Assembly (NCBI GenBank): GCA_016165875.1
Contig: JABBOT010000013.1
Coordinates: 8,912,909-8,976,908, forward strand
DNA: 64,000 nt
Direction: 5' to 3'
Source: Acanthopleura granulata
Taxonomy: Eukaryota; Mollusca; Polyplacophora; Chitonida; Chitonidae
The translations under genes were made by a program, and so were the position numbers. This document shows positions 21,756 through 33,500 of this stretch, one piece after another. The notes beneath the pieces were generated by a model. The model was given only the letters and a program-made list of their open reading frames with translations, was not told the origin of the DNA and searched no databases. Position 1 is the first letter of the stretch. Every line of letters starts with the position of its first letter.

Positions 21756-22946
21756 CCACCGCTAGATGCTGATGTACCATCACCGCCCCTTAGTGGATTT
21801 TGGTAGATGGGAAAATTGTGGAAAATATCATAACTCAGACGAAACAGCTATTCCGCTCCCGGAGACTGCCCCTTGTTAGGCGGCATAAGAATGGTCGACA
21901 TTTGGCGAGTTTGCCCTTCAAAGATCTCGTCTAATGTGTCCCAGGCATCGGCTGGGATTGTGATCTCCTTCTGGAAGCATTGGAATATAAAAGTCGAAGA
22001 AGATTATAAATGTGCTTTACAGAGAATCCTATAAAGCCTGGGCTATTCTGTTAAGTAACAAGTCCAGACGTTTTAGTTTAGGAGCAATTCTATCAAAACT
22101 GTCTCTGGCGTTATCCTCTATCCGATGGTTCTTTGAATCAGGTACATGTATTTCAAAAGAAGGTCTCAAGATTTTTAAACTGTTTAGGTTTTAAGCTGGA
22201 CAGTTTGCTCGTGCTTAAATGCAGATACTTTAGCTTTTGCATGTGGTGTTATAATTCTTCCATATTTGTAACTCTTTTTGAAGGCTTTCTTTGCTCTAGT
22301 TATGTAAAGAAACCTGTAATGAAAAAAATCAGGTCTGTGGCTTTGAAATATACAGCGAAACAATTTTTTTGAAAGTTGACCTGTTACACTCCATTTTCTA
22401 CGGAAACTGCAAGCAAATCACGCGTTCACAAAGGCAGTACACAGTACCTATGTTAGCGCAAAGACATAAATGTCAGTGCTGTGGACTGTGAATGGTAACA
22501 ACGCGCTTGGTAACATATTCAACTGCTTTCACAAAACGCGCAGTTTCAATCTGTGCCAAGCCACGGCTGCAAAAGGTAAAACCATTTCCATCTGGAATTT
22601 GCTGACAAAGATTCAAAGCTTACACCAGTAAAAATAATAATGGAAATAAATTTTTATTGTTACAGTATCGACACCGGGAAGAACTCTATATAGTTTACAC
22701 CGGGGATGATTAGTCCCTATGTCAGCGCCAAAATAAATTCCCGAACAGACCAAGTTCGCTTTAGGGGTGTTTTTTATACAGTTATTACACAATCACGACA
22801 CCCTTCGTCCCGATTTTGTGGTTTTCCTTTAAAACAACGTACTGATTTGATACTTGGCGTAGGGCTTCACCCTTTTAAATCACACATGTAGTTCGAGTTT
22901 GGGCTGATTCTTTGATTTCAAAATGTTCAATTGTGACGCCTCTAGT

Positions 22947-24787
22947 TTAATCTGTGACGTTACGAAACACAGACTTAAACGCTTGACGAAAGCTGTTAGA
23001 CATTAGGAAATAGACAAGAGGGTTTGAGGCGTGGTTCAAATACAACAATGCCTGCAGAAACCACATGAAGATAGCATACGGTTTTAAGCTCATTCCTAGC
23101 ATATGAACAGAGCTATACTCGACAAATAAAGTGCATATCTCTATCGGCAAAACGCAAACGACAAACACTGTGACAACAACCGCGAGCATAGCAATTATCT
23201 GAGAACGAGACTTTGACGCACCTCCACCTCTTGCAGCACCCCCATAGACATCGCTTCTCTGTGGCACCTTTGCCCTCAAGGCGTTGATCATCTTACTGTA
23301 CAGCCAGATCAACATGATAATGGGCAGGAAAGATGCAAGGCAGATCAGTGCCGCATTGTAATGTTTCAGCCATGAATGATTCCTTTTTAGGAGACACAAT
23401 ACTATTGTTGTATTGTCTTCCCTTATAATGTCTTTATATGTGATGAATATGCTAGGAGGTACAGCCACTCATGCAGATATCACGAATATGACACCCAATG
23501 CCAGACAGACTTTTTTCCATGTCCACCATCCTATCGACTTCAGTGGATGGCACAGAAGTGTATAGCGCTCCACTCCAATGAGCATGAAAATCAAATGACA
23601 GCACACGAGGAAAGAAAGGTGGATAGCGTCCAGAACACCTACAACCAAAAAGCACAAGACCCTCAGGAAGCAAATTTTAATCAGAAATGTTCAGGCGTAA
23701 CCTATCAGTCTCATCTATCATTCGTCATATAGTGGTGTTAGATAACACCTTTTATTCTCTTTTGTTTTCTTTTTTCTGCAGGCAATTGCTATCAGCGCTT
23801 GCCATTGTGTTGTCAGCTTCAATAGAAGTTCCTCACAATGGTTTAAAGTGGACAAAAGTAGTCATGAAAGAATACATCTTAGGGTACAATTTACAGTATT
23901 TTCTTTAAGTTTTCATTCCTGTTGATTCCTCACCTCCTCAACGCTTTTTCGCAAAATCTCGTGTTTGAATGTTTGACTATTGTCAAAATGGTGAAGTTTT
24001 AGAGAAGGGTTTTTTTTGCGATGCCAGCGCTAAATGCATAAGGCAAACACGCGAGCGATTGTAAATATCTGCATAAATATTCCTACAGAGGATTCGTAAA
24101 GGGACGAAAACGTGCGATGTCGGTAACTTTGATATTCTAATGTTTTTCGTGGGCTAGAAATCCTGAAGGCAAAGAACAGGTGTTTGCTTCTTGCTTGAAG
24201 TTAACATGAAACCAACCACTCAACTTGAATGAACTCTCAAACATCAACCAAAGTTTTCAGACGTGTTCTAAAAATATTCTATAAATTCTCCAACGCTCAT
24301 CAATAAGATGAAGAGCAAACAATCTTAACTATTCAGCCACTCATTAGGTGACGCCATTTTGTTATGCTGGAGTGACGTCAAATTTCGTGGTAGCCCTCCT
24401 GCACCATCGGTAACAATCTCAGTTCCAAAATTATATGCAAGCGTACAGCACAAAAATGTTGTACTACAAGGCAAACCGATTTTTGTCAGTGTGCCGAAGG
24501 AAATTTCCAAAAATGTTAGCAAACTTACACAAATACCGCCTGAAGAAAGAGAATGACCGAGACAATACAAAGTCCCAAATCCCATTTAAAGTCAGCAGCA
24601 GAGTGTCCATCACAGCCAGACAGCCCAGGCACAGGTTCACTGTGGTGTGCATTGTCTTCACCGACAGTATCACAGTGATCACCATGGCGTTGCCGATAAC
24701 ACCGGCCAGGCTGACGCTCCCGAAGACCACATTCATGACTGGGATCACCTTCGAAAAGTCATCGGTTTGATTGGCGCTGTTATCCAT
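22947..24787 (-). pseudogene. Class A (rhodopsin-like) GPCR, two coding exons, single in-frame TGA in TM4
   Basis: Exon 1 (24529-24787 from the first in-frame ATG) encodes an N-terminus with sequons (NQT), TM1 with GVIGNAMVITVI and TM2 with LCLGCLAVMDTLLL. It ends at a GTAAGT donor in phase 1. Exon 2 (22947-23638) follows a TTTTTGGTTGTAG acceptor; the split codon rebuilds TGT, the conserved TM3 cysteine. It continues through VERYTLLCHPLK (DRY-type motif), TM4, TM5, a loop with KVPQRSDVYGG, TM6 with VVCVLPIEI, TM7 with NHASNPLVYFL and a short tail ending FRNVTD-TAA. All seven helices are present over about 316 codons, as for peptide receptors. TGA at 23469-23471 interrupts TM4. The ligand class cannot be told; a neuropeptide receptor is likely. 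The frame stays open upstream to a possible acceptor at 24884, so the true start may be on an earlier exon. Confidence 0.85.
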
Positions 24788-24864
24788 GACCGACGGGGTG
24801 CAAGTAGATACGTTCTCTTGTAAGTTCACCAGATTTGAGCCAGTGACATCCACCACTGTGGGTT

Positions 24865-25110
24865 GAAAAATGACTGTATCTGCCTGAAAAGCGATCTGTA
24901 TAATATCTTCACGGCCGAGTCTGGAAACTGTTCATCCTGTAAAGCATCCGAATCTCCAACTCACTTCTTACTGAGCTGTCCAAGTTATCTAACAACGCGT
25001 ATTCTGGAGAAGATCAGAGAGGCTGGTTATAACAGTCCCATCGCTCATATTGTTTTGTTATATGCTGACAGCAGTGTGAGCATCTACGATCAATATCCAA
25101 CGAGCTAAAT
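24865..25110 (+). pseudogene. LINE 3'-terminal fragment
   Basis: The frame reads NCSSCKASESPTHFLLSCPS followed by a hydrophobic helix, the C-x2-C...H...C pattern typical of the C-terminal zinc-knuckle region of non-LTR retrotransposon ORF2. It abuts the first GPCR exon on the opposite strand. Confidence 0.55.
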
Positions 25111-25794
25111 GTGTGTGTGAATACTTGAAATCCACGAAAAGGCTTTTTTAGTTAGAACGTCCGTACATGATTCACGCTATCTGTAAATCTTTAAGCTTCG
25201 CCCCATGTTTTTCTCCTCCTACTCCGTGTTATGGCAGCTATTATTACTGCTTTCAATAATATTGCTATGAATACTCAGTTCCACGAATAATGACTGACAG
25301 CAATCAATCATGTATATAGGATTCACTGACAACTGTTTAATCATGAATTTGGGCCAATATACCAGCTCCGATTACGTTGGCTCAGGATTCTATGGATGAA
25401 ACATAAAAGAAAATTCATCAGATAAATACAGTTTTGTGTAAGTACCAAAACAACAGGGCTCATCCATAATATATATGATCATCAGATCGAGACACAACAT
25501 TATAAAGGGCTTGATGAATGTTCTTCGCCTAAAAGCGATCGCTCATGGCAGTTGCTAATGGCTACACATGCGTGCGAATAGACAGTGTCAATTAAATCAT
25601 GTTTTATTAAAAGACTGATATCAGGGAAAATAATATCGTGTTATCTTGTCTCTGAGAATGTCTGTGATGCAATCCTTTTCAACAGAGATTGCAGAGTGAA
25701 CCGTTCACAGATGAAAGGATGTCCTCTTGTACCTGTAATGAGAGAATAGGGCAGGATCATCCCATCTCTGGTAACTAATATACTCCGGGCTGAA

Positions 25795-26025
25795 CTGCAA
25801 CAGCAATATTCCGTTGTCAACTGTACTTATCCCGATGGCAACTGTTATACCTCAGGATCAACAATTATTGGCCAATGACTACTGTTATATCTCAAGCCCA
25901 ACTATTACGGCCGATAGCAACTATTTTATGCTTAAGTTAACTTTGCCCGATGACAACAGATATACACAGGTGTTAGCTATCCCCTATCCCGACTAATTGT
26001 TATTGCCATATGATAACTGATATGA
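25795..26025 (+). repeat. Degenerate short tandem repeat
   Basis: Words like CCGATGGCAACTGTTATACC and GCCAATGACTACTGTTATAT recur about every 45 bp with many changes. No coding meaning is evident. Confidence 0.5.
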
Positions 26026-26029
26026 TATT

Positions 26030-26282
26030 GAAAGACAACAGCACAGACAGTAAAAGCGGCGACAGAAGGATAGTCGGCAAATGGTCACACCTTACTGGTG
26101 AAATTTTGGCTACTTGTCAGTTTATCTCAGTTAATTAGGGTTTTCTTCAAACTATTCCTGGAAGTGTTCAAGAAGTAGCAACTCACACACTCCCTGGCGC
26201 CATGACTTAGGCAGAAGTAGGTAAACAATTACTCTGGTGTTAAATACAATTTATTAGACTAGAATTACTCCAAATGTTGTTT
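26030..26282 (-). repeat. MITE-like family M copy
   Basis: Reversed copy with GGCAAATGGTCACACCTTAC and AATTAGGGTTTTCTTCAA. The part after about 26215 (AATTACTCCAAATGTTGTTT) is the complement of the family's AACAAATTTGAGTAATTCTA end, so this copy is long. Confidence 0.65.
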
Positions 26283-26329
26283 TGCCGTCACATTTCACAC
26301 ATTTATACCCAATCACATGAAAACAATGG

Positions 26330-26470
26330 GCCTGGCAGCAACCGTGGTATGGCCTTGGGTTTCCTGCAGGCTCTGTCCGCTTCCCTTCCCCCCATAATGC
26401 TGGTCGCCATCGCGTAAGTGAAATATTTCTGAGTAAGGCGTAGAACACCAATCAAATAAATAAATAAATA
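26330..26470 (+). repeat. SINE family A, 3' half
   Basis: It has CTGGCAGCAACCGTGGTATG, CCCCATAATGCTGGTCGCCA, AACACCAATCAAATAAATAA and a tail of four AAAT units. It is inserted directly beside a MITE-like copy. Confidence 0.8.
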
Positions 26471-27429
26471 AATGAAAACAATGTTAAAGGTCCAGGCCTC
26501 GTAGGTCCTTAGTTCCACCAGAAAAAATCCCGGAATAAACACGACGTCATTTACTGCTACTCGATGATAACTGCTATCTTGACCCTCAATCCAAATACCA
26601 GTAATGTTCACTTCGATCCAGCATCCGGCAGAGTGGAAGAGAACCGTTGATATATTGAATATAAGTTAGCGCAGTACTATAAGGAATTGGACGGGTATCA
26701 TACAGTTAATCACTTAATTGATATAACACAAACAGTGAATCAATAAAACATGATTTAATTGACATTGAGTATTCGCATGACTATGCGGCCATTAGGATCT
26801 TCCGCGAGAGGTCGGGTTTGAAGAATGACATTCACGATACCCTTTATAATACTCCTTCCAGATCTGTTTATTACATATAACACAAGATAGCTGATTAACT
26901 CCTGCCCATGTTTTTACAAAGAGTTCGCCAATTGGTGACTTTCGGACAGCACGTATCTATTATTACCCAGTCCGCGGTGAATATCAATGCAACCAAAACT
27001 GGTCACTTTCTTACGTCGAGTAGAGTTACGGAAGCCATTTTAACCATCTCAACTCACATTTAGTTTTCAATCTAACCGCTATGAAAAAAATTAATATTCA
27101 ATGCTCACCTCCTTTTTGTAGAATCGGCTGATAAAACAGTTTTGATTAATTTGTATCAACAGCTCGTTATACCTGTGCTCGTTGTTGTCTTATGCATGAA
27201 CAGGTTTTCTATTTCGACATCTTCTGTATTATCTTCTTGTGTTTGTGTTAAATTGAGAATAGAAAACAGAAATTCTAGAAAAATGAAGTGAAGTGTCAGT
27301 TGGCACAGAGACAAAATGTTTTGTGAACAAACTATGGTTAAAGGCACTGTGAGCATTCAAGAGAACGTATAACAATGCCACGGTGATTGAGGGAGGGAGA
27401 AGTGGGCTGCGTGTAAGTCGGTAACTCTT

Positions 27430-27570
27430 TAAATACTTACATGAATAGTTAGACTATAAGCCTAACTGAGGTAAATTGACAAGAGATCGGATTTTAAGTG
27501 TAATGTGTGACCATTTGCCAACTATCACCCTGTCGTCGCTACGCTGGTTTTACTCTCTGTGCTCTAGTCT
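27430..27570 (+). repeat. MITE-like family M core
   Basis: It contains TACATGAATAGTTAGACTAT, GAGGTAAATTGACAAGAGAT, TGTGACCATTTGCCAACTAT and GTTTTACTCTCTGTGCTCTA. Confidence 0.7.
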
Positions 27571-27715
27571 AATACACTGACTACCAGTAAAAAACAATAG
27601 AACAAAAGATCTTTTAATCACACCACTGTTGTAGCCATTTTAAACAACATTGGTAGGTTACAGCTTAACATATCTGGTCAAAAATTTCAAAAAAAGTCTT
27701 GTGTTTTTTATTTAG

Positions 27716-28215
27716 GTGTACTTAACACTATGCACACTTCATTTACTTGTGCTCTCGTTTGATTTTACTGCTGATCGCGGAGGAGCGTTAAACGCTCCCG
27801 TGTCATCCACTGAAGTCGTTACGATGATGGACATGGAAGACAGTCTGTCTGTCTGGCACTGGTCGATATCTTCATGGTTTCTGCTTGGGTGGTTTGTACC
27901 TGATGTCATCGTCATAACACATGGGGATATCAGTAGGAACGAAAATATAACAGCAGTAATCGGTTTCCTAAACAGAAATCACTTATACGTGAAACATGAC
28001 GAGGATTTGCGCTACCTTTTTCGAGTCCATTTCCGTGATGATCTGGCCATCCGGTAATATGATCATCGCCTGGAAGACAAAGGTGCCACAGAAGAGCGAC
28101 AATCATGGAGCTGCTGCAAGAGGTACAGTGAATTCTCGTTGTCAGGTTATTGTGAGGTTCGTGGTTGCAATCACAGTGTTAGCCGTTTGCGTTCTGCTGC
28201 CCTCGAGGTCTCTTA
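27716..28215 (+). pseudogene. Decayed second copy of the GPCR exon 2, inverted relative to the first
   Basis: After a TTTTTTATTTAG acceptor the DNA aligns with GPCR exon 2 base for base over long stretches, such as CATCCACTGAAGTCG, GGACATGGAA, AAAGGTGCCACAGA and TGTTAGCCGTTTGCGTT. Coverage runs from the start of TM3 to TM6 (VCVLLP). Stops (for example TGA soon after the acceptor) and several frameshifts abolish the reading frame. TM7 and the tail are missing, and no exon 1 copy is seen upstream. At the site of the TGA in the other copy this one has TGG. Confidence 0.85.
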
Positions 28216-28244
28216 AAGGCATGCCTGAATTCTTGTACCCGCCA

Positions 28245-28378
28245 AAACTGAGTGCCACCTTACATGTGAAACAGGAAATTATACGCCAGCATGCTTCCGG
28301 CAAACATCAGAATAGGACTAAAACACTGTTCACGGCGGCATTAAACACCAATGCAACCAGCAAACGCACAAATACGTG
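28245..28378 (-). pseudogene. Possible GPCR TM7 fragment in opposite orientation
   Basis: The minus strand reads VRLLVALVFNAAVNSVLVLF, then a stop, then CLPEACWRIISCF. Two asparagines four apart followed by an F-x(6-7)-R-like tail resemble TM7 and helix 8 of class A receptors, and compare with NHASNPLVYFL in the receptor at 22.9 kb. It lies just after the decayed exon 2 copy but on the other strand, suggesting a local inversion or a second receptor relic. Short and uncertain. Confidence 0.35.
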
Positions 28379-28399
28379 AAACAATATTATGTTTTTAAA

Positions 28400-29900
28400 T
28401 GGTTGTTTTCATGTCGGCCTTGTTATGGATCTGCTAAGGCCGCAGTAATAAATCCACAACCTATGGAGAAGAGAATGGAACAAACATTTGGTCTCGATTT
28501 CCAACTTCTATTTCAACCAACATTCCGTTCAGTCAGCCAATGACACCGCGAGGCTTACTAATGCGAACCGTATTCAGGTAGCTAGCTTGTCGCCAGTTCA
28601 AGGAGACCTAAACTTTCTGCAGCCCATTGTCAGTCTCGCCCCTACTCGTGGTCCCATATATAGGGAGAGTCTCGTAACCAGGTGGCCTGGTGCGCCATCT
28701 GCTGGCACACATGTGCATACATAGGTTAAAGGGAACAACAGGTCCGAGGCAGGATGTATTGGCTTGATACGAAGCCGAGGGTGAGTACAGCCTGTCCCAA
28801 TACCTCAGACTTTTCACCTATAACAACGCCGTTATGAAAGTAAACATTCAATGACATTTTTATTAATCACCTGTGTGTATTTGATCAGGAAACCACACAA
28901 CAATATGTAACACGATCTCCTTGGTAACCAGCCAAAGATCTAATGTGGCAAACCTCTTGGAAACAGTGTTGACTACTGGTACTAAAATTTGTCGGAAAGA
29001 TTGACAGGTCCCTTAGCAGACTGAATTATTTGGCAAGCAATTCAAACCATATATTATACCATTCATCCAAATGATGAATCGTCACCACTACGCACCCCAG
29101 CGGATGATTTTAGCTTTGGTATGTCTACGTTCCATGTTCGATGTTGACTTTCTCAACACATCTACGTATCTGACCATCCCTTACTGAAGAAATCGTCTTC
29201 GAATCTAAGGGGCGACACTCGCGCAGATTATAGCCTGTTTCAGGCGATGTGAATTCCCATGTAGGCCCGTATAACCCATACAGGCCCACTGAGATAATAT
29301 TTGCCGGTACACAGACTGCTGCGTGAGTAGTATGACGTAAGCTGAATAGAAAGTATTAAGAACAAATACCCACAAATGGTTAATAACCTTCAGTGCAGTA
29401 TAAAGTCATTATGAAATAAAAAAAATCATCATCGACGTCATGGCAAATTTAAATGTCAACAGGAAACCATGGCGATGGGATGTTGCGAAGATATTTATAT
29501 TTATAGCCTCAATACTGTGTGGACAACAGAAACGCGAAATTTGAAACGATTTGAATAGTCAAGGGAAACCCACGGCAGTTTGCAGATTGCTGGCAAATCT
29601 TTCCATGTACGGCTGGAGAGGAAGGCAGGTTATTAATCAACTCCCGGGTTAGCTTTTGAAACCAGAAGTTGGGAGTCGAGAAATAGACTGCTTCATATCA
29701 TCTCCCGGTATTTGATTTTTTTAACACAAAGGATAGCTTGTATCTGTGGTAATTAACTGACATGTCACGGCCGGTGGAAGCATGGCAAGACTTCAAAAAG
29801 CCAGTAGACTTTTAGTGTATCTATCGAAAAGCTTTGGTCTACATTTGTCACTAACGTCAGTTTCAATTCATCAATACATCTGGCCGGTGTCATATACATG
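28400..29900. other. No gene recognised
   Basis: No exon with convincing splice sites or domain is visible. A reversed SINE fragment is likely near 29565-29650 (GGGAAACCCACGGCAGTTTG, then GCTGGAGAGGAAGGCAGG). Confidence 0.4.
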
Positions 29901-29993
29901 TAAGTGAAAAATTCTTGAGCTCGAAATTAAACGCATGCAAAATAAACAAAGTGAACGAGATTATGAAAAGACTTCAGTTCAAGTTACATTTGT

Positions 29994-29999
29994 TTTATT
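29994..29999 (-). terminator. Candidate polyadenylation signal AATAAA of the metalloprotease gene
   Basis: AATAAA on the minus strand lies about 490 bases after the TAA stop at 30492. The surrounding sequence is conserved in the inverted copy near 14.31 kb, which supports a real 3' UTR, although the hexamer there is ATTAAA-like. Confidence 0.4.
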
Positions 30000-30144
30000 A
30001 CAGAACTAGTTCATCAAGAATACGTTATCATCAGTCTATGTTTCGAAACATGTCCACCCTACGTTGCGAAAGTACCAAAGTCCTTGATGTCGATAGATGT
30101 ACACCCAAGGTTGTGGATCCGCGGAGTGGCGTTTTATGCATTTA

Positions 30145-30485
30145 AAATGAAGTTGTGGTTGATCGGTGGTTGTTGGAAGCCCTGTGATGGTCACTGATCC
30201 AGTCGTTGTTTTCACTCGAATCACACCGGAGAAGTCTGTAGTAGAACACTTATGGTAGCGATTATCTATCACGATAGTGGCAGCCATCCCCGTAGTCGTC
30301 TGTTGTCGCTGGTTGAGTTCTTGTTGTACGGAATGCTTTTGGTGTGCTTGATGTAGTTTCTGTCGGTTAAGTTGTAGTTCTTGTTGATTCAGTCTTAGTA
30401 GTTGCCATTGGGTTAGTGGATGTACATATATGGTTGTCATTAATAGATCAGTTCTTCTGTTGCAGGGAGCGTTTTTGGTCTAATT
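30145..30485 (-). other. 3' UTR with ACA/CAA-rich block
   Basis: Beyond the stop codon the minus strand reads Thr/Pro/Arg-rich in one frame (PTETTSSTPKAFRTTRTQPA), interrupted by stops. The same kind of sequence, expanded, follows the last exon of the inverted copy. Either the ancestral protein had a mucin-like tail lost by a new stop, or this is simple repeat DNA in the 3' UTR. Confidence 0.45.
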
Positions 30486-30491
30486 GCCCTT

Positions 30492-30598
30492 TTAACCGGT
30501 AATTGGCGTTTTGCACGTCCCACAACAATTGGTTAGATACGTCGGAGATGTGCAATGGGCTATTTTGCAGCCAGTCCAACGATCCCCGTATTCACAAC
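30492..30598 (-). CDS. PLAC-like module 6, terminal exon
   Basis: The last coding exon (acceptor TGTACACAG) reads [20 protein letters not shown]...[12 protein letters not shown] and a TAA at 30492-30494. Cysteine spacing is C-x8-C-x4-C-x8-CC-x2-C, one loop three residues shorter than in modules 2-5. The inverted copy keeps the same length and stop. Confidence 0.87.
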
Positions 30599-33500
30599 CT
30601 GTGTACATAAAGAAAAAAACATATCTTTTATCACAAGTAATAACAAACTGAGGGTTGCTCAGAAAGGAGACAGCTCTATGCAGTTAACTAGTTTTAGCGA
30701 CGGCTAAATGCACGAGACAAACTAAATTCTGCTATTTTGAGCTCTTCAGATACTGCTTTAGACATCTTCCTTCGTGTGAACTCAGCAACGGCCAGGTAAA
30801 GGGACAATTATCGAACATAATTATTATGATGCTTGCAGCATATAATCTCGATAGAATATAACTGCATAAGTATATAAACTTTCCTTTAATGTTGGACATT
30901 TTAAATGTACATTTACCCGGGCGATCCGGCTTTTTGAGCTTTGCACACGTCCCGCAGCATAAGTCTTCGTTGTGAGGTATGTAACATTGTGCCGGTCTTA
31001 TAGCACTGCATTTTGTAGACTTGTCTCCAAACTGACAACCTGTAAAAAGAGAGCATGGAAATCCAATTACGGCTCCGCGTCTCTACATCGTTTCAAATTC
31101 AGGGCGCCATAACAGAACTTGGTATACCAATCGTCCACCACGCTGTAAGCTCCAAGTAAGTAATTCCAAGACCTATTTTAATGAGTGATTAACTCTGTAA
31201 ACATATAACGGTTGGTTGTAAAGTCAGAAGACGTTGTCCGATATTTCTTTAGGTATTTACATTTGTATTTACTGCGTATACTTTATTTCATTTGATCGAT
31301 CGAGTAAAACTAAGGGGATTCATTCGTTTTAAAGGTGTGCAATGTTTCACAACAGACGACAGTTTCGTTTTCACCAGCTGGCGAGTACATACAAAGCAAC
31401 GATCTATAAAGTGAAACAGGCAGCGGAAATGCACATATACCTGGTTGATCTGTTCTCTTCAGTTTAGCACACGTCTCGCAGCAGAGCTCTTCGTTGCTGG
31501 GTGTGTAACATTGGGAGGGAAGTATGCCACTGCAGCTGGTAGACCTGTCACCGTACTGGCAAGCTACAAAGTGAAACAAGAAAACACAATTTTTTCACCC
31601 CTTGTCATCTTCGTTTCGTACATATATTTAATACCCAAAAGTAGGGGGCTTTCGAGTTCGAATTCTTTTATCGCCGGAGGTGAAAAAAGGGCTACTGTAC
31701 TGTATGACTTATCAGAAACGTTCTGCAGCTTCAGCTGATATTAATGTGTCGATCATCTCCCTTGCCCTGTTCCGGAGGGACAAATGACACCTCTTTCTTG
31801 CACGAAGTTAAACGTTCAGATCCTCAATTTTCTCCATCGTCGTTTTTCTGTAAATAACTTTTGAAAACTTTTTTCAGCCGACCATGTTATAGTAAATGTA
31901 ATGAAACTAGTTGCCTTGCATTTCTGAAAGGTCACATAACTGTGTACAGTAGTCCTCTTACCTTCAGAAATTCAAGAAGTTGAACTAGAAACTCACCGTT
32001 TTTTGAAGATGCGCTTTTGCCTAAAACAAGGCGTTATATACACACTACAGTGATGGATACATGCAGGAATGAATGTTACTGACGGAATAAAGACCACAGG
32101 CTGTACAACAGCTGTACTGAATTATGTATCTTTGCATGCAAAGGTTAACGGCATGTGCTTAATTGCAGGTGATGTTCCAAATACATACAGGTGACCCGAC
32201 AGACTCCTTTGAAGACAAAATCATTGCCCTATTAGGACAATTGACAACGAACGTGTGACTTCTCTTGCGTGTAAAATTGTGTTAGATGTCTACACATATA
32301 ACTCTCATTTTATTTTAACCCAACTTTTATTTCTCTTGCCTCGCCCAATTACAACACTTGTTGTGTAGGATACTGCTGCATTTTCTAACATGTTTCACAA
32401 AAGGAATAAGTTTGTACTCTGCTGCAGGAATATAGAGGCGTACCGGGATTCTGGTGGTGGACGACGCATACCCGAAGCCCGACAAATTTTCGTGTTAATG
32501 TGAACATGTGTAAAATGTGACGACAACACAGCATTTTGACCAGTGACGTCTAATAAATTAAAGACACACATGAACAGTTACATGCAGAATAAAAGCTTAA
32601 CCATTTCCAGGCCAAAGAAAAGACACCGTCCTTGCCTTGGTCAGGTTTTACTCCCTGTTGTGGTATTTTATATTGTATCCCTGCATGAAGCGAGATTCTG
32701 CCGACTCAGCATCCCCTAGGCTTGGTCCCCTTACATTTTTTTAATCATATTATGGTGTAAATGTATTAAATATTATTGGAGGGGGTCGCTGAGCCAGAAG
32801 CCTTCCATCAATGCGGTCGCTGTGAGCTCAAATCCAGCTCACGCTGGCTTCTTCTCCGTCCGTACGTGGGAAGGTCTGCCAGCAACCCGCGGTTGGTCGT
32901 GGGTTTCCCTCGGACTCTGCCCGGTTTTCTGCCACCACAATGCTGGCCGTCGTCTTATAAGTGAAATATTCTAGAGTGCGGCGTAAAACACTTATCAAAT
33001 AAATAAATAAATAAGTATAAAGCAAGCATCAACTCGTACATTGTATTGTCACGTAAAGAAGAAAAGTTTAAGCCGGTCTGCCCGGTGTCTTTCCAAGGCC
33101 GGCCACCGTCGTATAAATGAAATATTCTTGAATACGTCGTTAAGCACAAATTAAAATAAGAAATAAATAAAAATTAAACACAGCGTTTTGAGTGATTCCA
33201 GACGAGTGGCGTTTTGTAAACCACGTTTAACATCATTGTATTTTTTGCGTAATTCTAATGAGGCCAAGGTGATAGAGGGTGTGTAAGTTTTTATTTCTTG
33301 ACCATATGAACAGTTAGAATAATACCCTAACTGAAGTAAACTCTCAAGAGGCGGGATCTCACTGGTAACATGTGAGCATTTTCCAAATATCACACTGCCG
33401 CCGCTGCTCTAGTTTTACTCTCTGTGATGTAGTCTGTTATATTTATAGACATACTGAGAGCGTATTGATTACACATGTATGCCGCGATTTTGCTAAATCG

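Noticed and set aside
23469..23471. TGA in the GPCR read as selenocysteine
   Set aside because: Class A receptors do not use selenocysteine, no SECIS-like element was evident, and the paralogue has TGG here.
22947..23673. Alternative frame of GPCR exon 2 (reading VLSFDFHAHWSGALY)
   Set aside because: It is an out-of-frame shadow. It was useful only because the same shadow at 27.75 kb exposed the second copy.
26303..26611. Minus-strand ORF beginning MNITGIWIEGQDSSY
   Set aside because: Its second half is the complement of a SINE family A copy, and the first half has no recognisable domain or splice support.
30036..30440. Minus-strand glutamine-rich 134-codon ORF after the last PLAC-like exon
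   Set aside because: It reads the CAA frame of the ACA/CAA repeat and runs through 3' flank shared with the inverted copy, where the frame is not kept.
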